64,000 nt of DNA from positions 1 through 64,000 of the forward strand of contig CAMDMA010000004.1 of the NCBI GenBank assembly GCA_945902075.1, read 5' to 3'. Below are positions 18,392-26,573 of this stretch, in pieces. The notes beneath the pieces were generated by a model. The model saw nothing but the letters and a program-made list of their open reading frames with translations. It was not told the DNA's origin and did not search any database. Positions within the stretch are counted from its first letter, which is position 1, and each line of letters opens with the position of its first letter. This DNA is from Candidatus Kuenenia stuttgartensis (GTDB lineage: Bacteria; Planctomycetota; Phycisphaerae; Phycisphaerales; SM1A02). The translations under genes were made by a program, and so were the position numbers.

Positions 18392-18910
18392 CCGAGCGTC
18401 ACGGTTTGTACGCCGACGTTCTCGGTTGCGCGCACTGATTTTCGAGTTGCTTCGAGACTCGTTCTATCTGCTTCTCGAGACTCCAAACGCGATCAGCCTC
18501 CTGCGACGACGGACGCGGTCTCGAGCGCAACCGCGACCCGCGACGCTTTCCAGCGGGGCAACGAAAAATGTGTGGCAACCAAATAGGCCGTGGGCGTTCT
18601 CGGTGAGAAGTTTGGGCGATGCCAATTCAGATTCCTGCACGAAGACAGCACTACGACGGTTGGCATCGAATCTCCGCAGAAAACGCGATTGTTTCGTCCC
18701 CGCGCAACCATCGGCCGCACACGCAGACAGCGTCACTCTGTTCAGCGAGTCTGAATTCGGAGCTTCGATGGAGTCGAGGTTCGAAACTGTCGCAGCATGG
18801 CCGAACTTCATCTCAATCGCTCAGAAACCCATGAGTCACGCAACTGCGCATGCGCCGCAAATTACGGCAATGGCCACGACGCTGAACCCGTCGAGATTCC
18901 ACAGGAAATC
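18392..18910. other. Gene-free stretch
   Basis: No open frame here has a recognisable product, Shine-Dalgarno element or plausible composition; all are short and overlap each other on opposite strands. The stretch lies between the threonine dehydratase stop and the 16-bp repeat array. It could be decayed coding sequence, but I see no identifiable remnant. Confidence 0.55.
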
Positions 18911-19038
18911 GTCAGGTCCATGAATCGCCAGGTCCATGAATGGTCAGGTCCATGAATCGTCAGGTCCATGAATGGTCAGGTCCATGAATCGTCAGGTCCA
19001 TGAATGGTCAGGTCCATGAATCGTAAAATCCATGAATG
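18911..19038. repeat. Array of eight 16-bp tandem repeats
   Basis: Eight contiguous units of 16 bp with consensus GTCAGGTCCATGAATS. The final base strictly alternates C, G, C, G through the array, implying a 32-bp duplicated unit. Unit 2 has GCC for GTC, and the last unit (19023-19038) has diverged to GTAAAATCC. The period is not a multiple of three and no frame crosses it with a sensible product. It ends 18 bp from the stop of the dockerin-bearing gene on the other strand. Confidence 0.95.
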
Positions 19039-19056
19039 GAGGCATGCTCTCCCTCG

Positions 19057-20112
19057 CTACCAGCCGGCGAGCATCAGCGAGAGATCCGCAGCACCGATCA
19101 TTCCGTCACCGTCGAGATCCGCATCTGCCGCTCGCGGATCAAACGCGCTTCCCAAAGCGCGCGGCCCCCACGCTGTAAGCAGCAGAGAGAGATCGGCCGC
19201 AGACACCGATCCGTCGCCGTTGATATCACCAAGTTCAAGGCACGCAATGCTCGCGACCCAACGAACGCCATAGAGTTGAAGCGGTGGCGGGTCCTTCGGG
19301 TCCGGCGGAAAATCAGGGTCAATTTCGTCGCAGTCAAGCCCGCTCCGATACGGCCGTTCGCCATTTCCCGCTCCAAGAATGAGCGACGAAACGCCGGGTT
19401 CCGTGAGCAGCACAATTGAGCGCTCGCCGCCACAAATCGGCTCTGCAACGAGCCATTTCACTTCACTCGGTCCCTCACTGTCACCGAGCAAATACTGCAG
19501 CTCCACGGGAAACTCAGCCTCGATCGAAAAGCGGATTCTTCGGCGCGCTGATCCGTCAAGCGTGAACCAATCAAGGTCGCGCGGACCGCCGCCGGTGATT
19601 CGGCCTTTCATCGACTCCCCGCAAGAAAGTGTGATGCGGCCGCTCTCGAGCCCGATACCCCAACCGTCGTTGAGCCGGTCGTAACACGGCTCCGACTCAT
19701 CAGCGACCGCGGGAATCGCGACATCGCATCGCGCTTCTCCGCACAGTGCCTCCGCCTCGAGCGCACAGATTTCGTCCCATGCTGCGTAGGTGCACCAGCC
19801 GTCGAGTGTGGTGATGAGATCGCAGCACTCAAATGCATCGCAACCCGGAGTTGGGTGAATGACACTACACGCGCCGGCCGCAGGACACCAAATGTCCTCG
19901 CACAACTCAAGCGCTGCTTGAACACACGACTCGCTCCATCCAGTTTCGCAGCAGAACATGTCGTACTCGCAGACAAGCGTGCAGCACTCAGGCATCTCGC
20001 AGCCTGACGTCTCATGAACTTCGCGGCAGTCGCCGGTTGTCGGGCACTGCCCAGGAGCGACCGCAGTCACAAAGAGCGTGAAAAGCGCAGAAAACAGGGG
20101 AAATCGGATCAT
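19057..20112 (-). CDS. Secreted cysteine-rich protein with two dockerin-like EF-hands
   Basis: A 351-aa exported protein. The ATG at 20112 follows GGGAGGGAAGCG and gives a clean signal peptide (IRFPLFSALFTLFVTAVAPG). Two Cys-rich modules of about 45 residues follow, each starting CP-x3-(G)-x-C and containing C-x4-CC and W-x-E-x-C (residues about 22-67 and 72-117). A middle region with ITGGGPRDLDWFTLDG and FSIEAEFPVELQYL resembles a pre-peptidase-like beta domain. The C-terminus has two calcium-loop repeats: LGDINGDGSVSAADLSLLL and DADLDGDGMIGAADLSLML, each with AW or AGW. Function is unknown; no cohesin is visible nearby. It overlaps the FG-GAP gene by 4 bp (ATGA). Confidence 0.85.
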   Translation of the reverse strand: MIRFPLFSALFTLFVTAVAPGQCPTTGDCREVHETSGCEMPECCTLVCEYDMFCCETGWSESCVQAALELCEDIWCPAAGACSVIHPTPGCDAFECCDLITTLDGWCTYAAWDEICALEAEALCGEARCDVAIPAVADESEPCYDRLNDGWGIGLESGRITLSCGESMKGRITGGGPRDLDWFTLDGSARRRIRFSIEAEFPVELQYLLGDSEGPSEVKWLVAEPICGGERSIVLLTEPGVSSLILGAGNGERPYRSGLDCDEIDPDFPPDPKDPPPLQLYGVRWVASIACLELGDINGDGSVSAADLSLLLTAWGPRALGSAFDPRAADADLDGDGMIGAADLSLMLAGW

Positions 20113-21611
20113 CGCTTCCCTCCCTTCACGCTTTCGCTGTGCCCAATCTTTGGGACGGTCGTTGTGGGAACGATGGCCGTACTTTGCGTCGGACTTACAA
20201 CCGGGTTCGGCGACTTCTCCGTGCGCATGAGTGAGATCGGCATCGACATTTCGCTGAGCCACACGGCGACATCGGACGCGTCAACTGCACCATCCCCGTT
20301 TCGATCATGGGTAGGGAGTTCCGGCTGCACGACGTTCTTCAGCGCGCCGGTTGGCTCTGGAGTGATCGCGATGTTTTTGGCGACAACTTCTGCAACGCCC
20401 CCACCACCACATCCGGCCTGCGGTGTCATGTTTCGACGCGTGTAGATCGCACGCGACGGGCCATCGATTGAGAGAATGTCGAGATCACAATCGCCGTCGT
20501 AGTCGATCGCGTCGATGTGACGAATCAACTGGCCGAACATGTAGAAGCCGTCCTCTTCGAAGACGAAGTCGCCAGCCGAAGTCCGACGCCCGACGGTGAG
20601 CGTGCCAGGAAGCGCAGCTCCAGTGATCGCATCAAGGTCGCCATCGGCATCGAGATCGGCAAGCTCAACAGAAAACGCATAGCCCGAGGGTGAACCTTCG
20701 CCCACCAGTCGCTCCGTAAAACGGCCGGTTCCGTCGTTCCGAAAGTACACAATTTTCTGCGTGGAATAGAGCAGAAGTGCCGGGCTATACGCGTCAAGAT
20801 CACCGTCGCCATCGATGTCGGCAAGGGTGACCGCTGAGATGCCTGGTCGTTCGTCACCGATCAGCGGCGCGCGATACTCCACGGCGCGCGCGAAGGATCC
20901 ACCCTCATTGCGAATCGTCGCGATACGACTCCCACCGATTTCATTGGCTACGAGGTCGAGATCACCATCGCCATCGAGATCTCCCGCATGTAGCAACCGC
21001 GGATAGCCGTAGCCGCCGAGAAAACTCGCAAGCCGTACGCGCGTCACGCGCTCGAACGTCATGCCACCGGTGTTCGAGAAGATCTCGATCGATTGTCCGA
21101 TGTACGACGACACCGCGATATCGTTGTCGCCATCCATGTCAAAGTCAGCAACCGCGAGTCCTTGCGGATCACGCCCGGTTCCAAGCTCGATTCCTGCGAG
21201 CACCGCCGCTTCTTCAAACTGTCCCCCGGGAAGTCCTCGGTAGGCAACCACGCGCGGCAACGCGCCGCGCCACGCAGTGATCACGTCGTCTCGCCCATCG
21301 CCATCGATATCCGCGAGTTCGACCCAATCGGTGAAGCCCTGCGCGACCAGCGTTTGCAGCGGTACATAGGCGCCATTTCCAACACCCTTGAGCGTCAGCA
21401 GTCTGTCATCGGGATCTCGTCCTGCAACGACGAGATCAACGATGTTGTCGCCATCAAGGTCGCGCGCTTTAAACATCGTCGGGAAAAACGGCTCGGGTAA
21501 CGAGGTAATCACAGGGTTGGTGAAGACCAACGCCACCTCGCCAGCACGCAGACTGGGAGAAACCATGAGCGCAAGTGAGATCGTCAGCAAGTTCGGAGTG
21601 GTTCCGCGCAA
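20109..21611 (-). CDS. Secreted FG-GAP/VCBS repeat protein
   Basis: A 500-aa exported beta-propeller protein. The TTG start at 21611 is preceded by GAGGA and gives a signal peptide (NLLTISLALMVSPSLRA|GEV). The mature chain carries repeated Asp-rich calcium loops typical of FG-GAP/VCBS blades, such as DLDGDNIVDLVV, DIDGDGRDDVIT, DFDMDGDNDIAV, DLDGDGDLDLVA, DIDGDGDLDAYS and DLDADGDLDAIT, spaced about 45-60 residues. Near residue 445 a single dockerin-like loop (HDRNGDGAVDASDVAVWLSEM) is followed by a Ser/Pro/Thr-rich tail. It is probably a calcium-dependent surface or extracellular protein. It is translationally coupled to the Cys-rich gene downstream. Confidence 0.88.
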   Translation of the reverse strand: MRGTTPNLLTISLALMVSPSLRAGEVALVFTNPVITSLPEPFFPTMFKARDLDGDNIVDLVVAGRDPDDRLLTLKGVGNGAYVPLQTLVAQGFTDWVELADIDGDGRDDVITAWRGALPRVVAYRGLPGGQFEEAAVLAGIELGTGRDPQGLAVADFDMDGDNDIAVSSYIGQSIEIFSNTGGMTFERVTRVRLASFLGGYGYPRLLHAGDLDGDGDLDLVANEIGGSRIATIRNEGGSFARAVEYRAPLIGDERPGISAVTLADIDGDGDLDAYSPALLLYSTQKIVYFRNDGTGRFTERLVGEGSPSGYAFSVELADLDADGDLDAITGAALPGTLTVGRRTSAGDFVFEEDGFYMFGQLIRHIDAIDYDGDCDLDILSIDGPSRAIYTRRNMTPQAGCGGGGVAEVVAKNIAITPEPTGALKNVVQPELPTHDRNGDGAVDASDVAVWLSEMSMPISLMRTEKSPNPVVSPTQSTAIVPTTTVPKIGHSESVKGGKR

Positions 21612-21702
21612 CAGGATTCCTCAGCAAGGATGAGCGAATGAAGAGTCCGATGCTATGCCGATCGTCGGCCATCGACCACTGTCGGCGACCCGAACATCTC
21701 GT

Positions 21703-22752
21703 TTAACCCCACGAATCAAGGAGTAGCGACATGTCTGCTGCGGAGACGATCCCATCATTGTTTATGTCGCCAGGCCCAATAGAACCCCATCCGCTCAAGA
21801 GAAGCGAAAGGTCAAACGCATTCACCACCCAGTCACCATTGAGGTCCGCAGGAATCGGCTGTCGAGTACCCGCGATGTCGAGCGATCCGGTGAGTGTGCT
21901 CGCCAGTGTGATCGAGGTGACATCACCAGAAAGCAGCATATTTGCAGTGCTTCCCGTCGGAATCACTGTCGGAAGAGGTAATTCCACGCCAGTGAACGGA
22001 TCAGCTTCAATCGGCTGCGTCGCGCTCTCATTCGCAGCAACATCGATCGCAAGCGTGACGGTCGTCGAACCTTCAACGAGCGTACCAATCAGCGGAAGTA
22101 CACCGGGTACAGGCGCGCCGTCTCCGACTGCTTGCCCGAGTGCCGTCGCAGCCACCGTGTAGACAACAGGCACAGCTACCGTGAAGGTAAACGCGCCGCC
22201 CTTCTGCGGTACCAGAGCTCCGAAGACGCTCTTTCCAGTCTGCGTCGCCATGAACGTGGTCACCGTGGCATTGCCAACGGGAACTGGAATCGTCACTCCG
22301 CCGGGATAGAGCGACGAGGGCTGCACCGTGCGAAAAGTTTGGTAGTTGATGTTGACCGTCGCGGGCAGCACGGCGGGCACCCCGCCGAGAACGTCGACAG
22401 CAAGTCCGCTGACGCGAATCTGCAGACCCTCGCTATCAACGCCGAGAGTCAGTGTGCCGATTGGCCTTGCGGCGATATCTCCAGTGATCGCAAACGACGC
22501 GCTGTAGGGAATTGGATTGTTTCCACTACCGCCAAAGAAGCCCGGCAACGAACGGGTTCCCGTGGGGTTCGTGATTGCGTCGTAGTTGCCGATCAGCGTT
22601 CCCGCGAATGGCGCGGTCAGATCGGTCGATTGAGCGAGGGTGCTCGACTGCGACAGAATCGCGCAGTCGAAGATCACCTCATCTGCGTGGCCAAGCGATG
22701 CGATCGAGAGGCACGAAGGAAGAGCGACGGCAAGGGCGACGGCGTATTTCAT
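21703..22752 (-). CDS. Secreted protein with C-terminal dockerin-like domain
   Basis: A 349-aa exported protein with signal peptide AVALAVALPSCLSIASLGHA. The body is Ala/Val/Pro/Thr-rich beta sequence with no family I recognise. It includes VINYQTF-like strands and SITLASTLTGSLDIAG before the end. The last 55 residues are two EF-hand loops, ADLNGDWVVNAFDLSLLLSGWG and GDINNDGIVSAADMSLLLDSWG. The first loop has Trp where Gly is usual. It is third in a run of secreted genes on this strand, 91 bp upstream of the FG-GAP gene. Function is unknown. Confidence 0.8.
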   Translation of the reverse strand: MKYAVALAVALPSCLSIASLGHADEVIFDCAILSQSSTLAQSTDLTAPFAGTLIGNYDAITNPTGTRSLPGFFGGSGNNPIPYSASFAITGDIAARPIGTLTLGVDSEGLQIRVSGLAVDVLGGVPAVLPATVNINYQTFRTVQPSSLYPGGVTIPVPVGNATVTTFMATQTGKSVFGALVPQKGGAFTFTVAVPVVYTVAATALGQAVGDGAPVPGVLPLIGTLVEGSTTVTLAIDVAANESATQPIEADPFTGVELPLPTVIPTGSTANMLLSGDVTSITLASTLTGSLDIAGTRQPIPADLNGDWVVNAFDLSLLLSGWGSIGPGDINNDGIVSAADMSLLLDSWG

Positions 22753-22820
22753 GGTGGTCTCAGAGTAACCCCGGCTCTCGGACTTCCAAGTCCTCTTCCC
22801 ACGCTATTCGCCGGGTTTCG

Positions 22821-25595
22821 CTACTTCGTGGCGCCACCAACCCTGAGTTCGCGGATCCGCGCGAGCCGTTGACGATGGATTTCTCGTTCTGGCTCCAGCA
22901 CCACCAGCGCCTCAATGTGGGTTTCTGCCCGATCAAGCCGGTTTGCCTCGACGGCGATGGCAGCCGCAAGTTCGCGGACTGTCGGATCAAACGGGTTCAT
23001 TCGGACAGCACGCTCGGCCGCGGCGGAGGCTGCGGGAAGGTCACCAATGGCCCGCCGATTTCGCGCGATCGCGATCGCGAACACGTTGTCCTTATCGCTC
23101 CGAAGGTCGAGTTCAGACAGATGCCGGAACGCCGCCGCGCTGCTTTCCGGGTCGAGGGCATCCTCAGCCGAACTCGCCAACTTCGACCACATGCGGTGCG
23201 GCAGCGGATCGACGGGACGCAGCGTCGCGTAGCGCTCAAGCAGCGCCCGCGTCGCCTCCGTTGCCTCCGCTCCGGAGCTGCGTGCGCGACGGAGGAGAAT
23301 TTCCACGAGATCCGCATGCTCGGGGTAGCGCACCAGAAATGCGCGAAGACTCGCATCGTCTATGTCAACGGACGGCGACGGCTCGGCCGGCCATTCCCGC
23401 GCGGGGAGGCTGAATCGCGTGGCGCTTGGCGTCCCGATTGCGTTCGACCATGCCTGTGCGACTTGCGCGAGTCGTGCGCGCTCAGCGGCCTTCAGTGTGC
23501 GCAGCTCGGCCTCATCGGACTCGACCAGTTCAAGTGCGAGCGTCCGAAGCGATGGCTGCGGATCCATCCCCCACGCGCGAATCTGGTCGCCCGCCCATGC
23601 AACAAACCCAGTGAAAAACTCATCGCGTCCGATTGAGAAGGCGCGACGCATTGCGTCGTCCTCTCGAATTCCCTCGGCATACGAGAAAAGAAGCTTGCGC
23701 ATTGCTTCCCAACCAAAGCGCTCTTCCGCGTACTCCACCATCCACCGACCTTGCGCGTAGGCCTGCGCGCGGTCGGTCGGACGCTTCGGCCGAACGAACG
23801 CCCAGTTAATCCCATCGAGATCAAACAACGCGCCGCGGCGCCATGCACTCGCGAGCATTTGGCATGTTTCAAAGGTTCGCGGCGTGTCTTCAAGCGCCAC
23901 CGCGACCGCTTCCGTCAGCCAATGCGGAATGCGATTGCGGGTCATCGAGAGCGTGACGGTGTGCGTGTACTCGTGTCGCAAAACGGCAAGCGGATCGAAC
24001 AGCCCGAGGTGCTTTTTCTGCGCGCCATCCTTCGGAATCTCAATTGCAATAGTCGGACCCGTACACACCGCGATCGTGTGAATGCGCGGAAGCCCCGTGA
24101 TTCGCACACCGAAACTGCGATGGTCGGGCATCACGTCGATGAGCGTTCGCTGCGCAGGCTCGTGGCCGAGGCGCGCACAAATCGACTCGTGCATTTCGTC
24201 AAGCACCCCTGCGAGGAGCTTCGCCACCAACGCGGCATCGCCATCAGGATGACGGATGACAAAATGCCTGGTTTCGATGCGTTTCCAGCCCGCAAGTTGC
24301 TCAGCCAGTGCAAGTGTGAAGAGTGTCCGTTCGTCGTTTGGATCGAGCGCAACTGCGGCGCGAAGATCTTCGACAGCACGCGCCTCGCGACCATCCTGCA
24401 TCGAGAGTAGCCCAAGCTCTGCCCGCGGAATCGCCCACGCGGGTTCGCGCGCAGCGGCGGTGTCGAGTGTCGCACGAGCCTCTTCATACTGACGGTCAAA
24501 CGCGATTTGTCGCCCGGCGATCACCAGTGCAGCCGCGCTTCCTGGAGCCAATCGGTCTGCCTCGGCGAGTGTTTCGCGCATTGCTTGAAAGTCGTATCGC
24601 GATGCCTCACTCGCCGCCTTCCATGCGAGTGCCTCGTACGGAGGAGGGTTGGCGGCGACATCAGGGCGAGTCACATTGAGAACCGGAGCGAGCGCTTCAA
24701 GCGCGGTCTCCGGGTCATCTTGGAGAAGCGCGCTGCGTGCATCGAGATACGCGGCGAATGGATGGAGGGCCGCAATGCGGCGAATGGCTGCACTTGCGCG
24801 CGCGGCCCCATCGAAGTCGAATTGGTCAAGCGAAAGGTCGCCTGCAAGTCGCCAAGCCGCTGCAGAACGCGGTGCGAGTGCGAGACTTTCACCAACGGCC
24901 CGGACCGCGTCGCTCATCGCATGGTGCTCGGCGAGGAGCTCAGCTTCGCGCAATCGGACGCGTGGGTCGAGTCGATCAATCTCTTGACGCGCGCGAGCGA
25001 GTGCCGCGAGTAACGACTGGTATGTCCCCGCGGCGGATGCATCAAGCCGGATGCGCAGCGCGCCGAGATCGACCGCCGCGAGAATGTCCGCGATAGTCGT
25101 TGCGTTTCCGAGCGCAAGCCGTGCGGATGGAGCCGCCGCGAGTGCGAGCGCCTCGTCCTTCCGATCGAGCATGGCCAATGCCATCGCACGCGCTGCCTGC
25201 GCTGGAAGTCCCTGCGCGCCAGAGGCTACATCTGCCGTCCGATCGAGGATCTCGCGATACGCCCCACGCAGCGTAAGTGCGTGCAAACGAAGCATCGCGG
25301 GCAGCGCCGGGTCGGATAGCGCAGCATCATCAAGCTGCCAGCGTTCAAGCGCCACGCGCGCACGACGCTCGACGGTATCGAGGTCGGTATCGTCGTAGAT
25401 CCCATGCAACACGCGAAATGCGCTGCGTTCATCCGCGGTGAGGTAGGCCGCGCTTGCCGCGTCGAGCACCGCCGACGACGGCGCGACTGCCTCCGGAACA
25501 ATTGATTGCCGCGCCTCAGCTGCTCCAGTCACGCTGAGCGCGACGAGCAACGCGATTGCGGGCGCGGGTCGGAACAGGGTCGCATGCAAAGACAC
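22821..25595 (-). CDS. Exported TPR protein with gluzincin-type (peptidase MA-like) domain
   Basis: A 924-aa protein with a Sec signal (LLVALSVTGAAEA|RQ). Residues about 60-430 are TPR-like helical repeats rich in Ala, Leu and Arg. A metallopeptidase domain follows with HEYTH at 541-545 and the downstream Glu in HWLTEAVAVALED (about 562), the HExxH plus Glu arrangement of gluzincins. Upstream landmarks are RHFVIRHPDGDAALVAKLLAGVLDEM and GFVAWAGD downstream. A second helical-repeat region makes up the C-terminal 230 residues (SAAAERAVRMNPFDPTVRELA). All zinc ligands are present, so activity is plausible. It would act in the periplasm; the substrate is unknown. Confidence 0.87.
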   Translation of the reverse strand: MSLHATLFRPAPAIALLVALSVTGAAEARQSIVPEAVAPSSAVLDAASAAYLTADERSAFRVLHGIYDDTDLDTVERRARVALERWQLDDAALSDPALPAMLRLHALTLRGAYREILDRTADVASGAQGLPAQAARAMALAMLDRKDEALALAAAPSARLALGNATTIADILAAVDLGALRIRLDASAAGTYQSLLAALARARQEIDRLDPRVRLREAELLAEHHAMSDAVRAVGESLALAPRSAAAWRLAGDLSLDQFDFDGAARASAAIRRIAALHPFAAYLDARSALLQDDPETALEALAPVLNVTRPDVAANPPPYEALAWKAASEASRYDFQAMRETLAEADRLAPGSAAALVIAGRQIAFDRQYEEARATLDTAAAREPAWAIPRAELGLLSMQDGREARAVEDLRAAVALDPNDERTLFTLALAEQLAGWKRIETRHFVIRHPDGDAALVAKLLAGVLDEMHESICARLGHEPAQRTLIDVMPDHRSFGVRITGLPRIHTIAVCTGPTIAIEIPKDGAQKKHLGLFDPLAVLRHEYTHTVTLSMTRNRIPHWLTEAVAVALEDTPRTFETCQMLASAWRRGALFDLDGINWAFVRPKRPTDRAQAYAQGRWMVEYAEERFGWEAMRKLLFSYAEGIREDDAMRRAFSIGRDEFFTGFVAWAGDQIRAWGMDPQPSLRTLALELVESDEAELRTLKAAERARLAQVAQAWSNAIGTPSATRFSLPAREWPAEPSPSVDIDDASLRAFLVRYPEHADLVEILLRRARSSGAEATEATRALLERYATLRPVDPLPHRMWSKLASSAEDALDPESSAAAFRHLSELDLRSDKDNVFAIAIARNRRAIGDLPAASAAAERAVRMNPFDPTVRELAAAIAVEANRLDRAETHIEALVVLEPEREIHRQRLARIRELRVGGATK

Positions 25596-25698
25596 GTTCG
25601 GAGCGTAGCACCGGACTTGAAACGAGGATTCTCGCTCTCAAGCTTCTTTGCACGTTGGACCCGCGGAATCGCTGCAGGTCGGCTACCGTCCACTTGCC

Positions 25699-26556
25699 AT
25701 GCTCACGCTTGTCGCCTCCATGCTCCTCGCCGCCGTCGCGCCGTTCGGACCCGTCTGCACGACCGACGACCCGCCGATCCCAACGCCCCCTGCCACTCCG
25801 ATTTCTGCACCTACTGCGCAGGGGGATCGCGACGCGACGGGTGCGCGCATCAACAGTTTTCTCGATGAACTCGAGAAAACATCGACCACCATCGTGACAC
25901 TCAGCGGCGGACTCACGCTTGAGAAGTTTGACTCCTTCGTCGAGGAAACCGAACGGCGATTCGGACGGATCATTCTCGATCGCAAGGACGGGAAGCGTCG
26001 ATTTGCCATTTACTTCGACGAGTTCGTTGATGGAAGTGGGCGCGCCGATCGCGCGATTGATCACTGGATTTACGCCGACGGTTGGCTGTGTGAGCAGGAC
26101 TTCCGCAACAAGTCTTTCACCAAACGACAGATCGTCGCGCCGGGCGATTCGTTCGATCCACTCGCAATCGGCGAGGGACCAATTCCCCTGCCGATCGGTC
26201 AGAAAAAAGCTGATGTCCTCGCACGATTTAATGTCACAGAGGTCGACATCCCACTCGATGTTCCCGTGCTCGGGTCGATGCAAAATGTCACCGGTCTCCG
26301 TCTCGTACCCAAAGTGGACTCCGTGATGGCGAAGGACACCGTGGCGATCGAGCTCTTTTACGATCGAACCACGCTCGCACCAACGGGTGTCGTCATTCGA
26401 GAGAAGAACGGAAACCGCACCGTTGCACGCATCGCCTCTCCGGTCGTGAATGGCGACGTCAAGGACGATGATCGCAAACTGCTCGAGATCCCGAACCCCG
26501 ATCCAACGGTGTGGACGATCGACATTCGTCCCTGGCAAACCCCGGACGCGAAGTGA
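25699..26556 (+). CDS. LolA-like outer-membrane lipoprotein carrier homologue
   Basis: A 285-aa exported protein. The ATG at 25699 gives a signal peptide (LTLVASMLLAAVAPFG), whereas the in-frame codon at 25648 would bury it. A helical segment ARINSFLDELEKTSTTIVTLSGGLT is followed by beta strands RIILDRKDGKRRFAIYFDEFVDG and IDHWIYADGWLCEQDFRNKSFTKR. This resembles the LolA/LolB half-barrel (helper strand pattern of EexGxixfkrPgrmRw proteins). The C-terminal region KDTVAIELFYDRTTLAPTGVVIREKNGN continues the barrel. Planctomycetes carry several such paralogues whose cargo is unknown. It is convergent with ribBA, leaving 17 bp. Confidence 0.65.
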   Translation: MLTLVASMLLAAVAPFGPVCTTDDPPIPTPPATPISAPTAQGDRDATGARINSFLDELEKTSTTIVTLSGGLTLEKFDSFVEETERRFGRIILDRKDGKRRFAIYFDEFVDGSGRADRAIDHWIYADGWLCEQDFRNKSFTKRQIVAPGDSFDPLAIGEGPIPLPIGQKKADVLARFNVTEVDIPLDVPVLGSMQNVTGLRLVPKVDSVMAKDTVAIELFYDRTTLAPTGVVIREKNGNRTVARIASPVVNGDVKDDDRKLLEIPNPDPTVWTIDIRPWQTPDAK

Positions 26557-26573
26557 CCGCCTCCACGCGAAAG

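Noticed and set aside
18911-19038. Possible CRISPR array
   Set aside because: The 16-bp units are directly contiguous with no unique spacers, and no cas gene is in the window.
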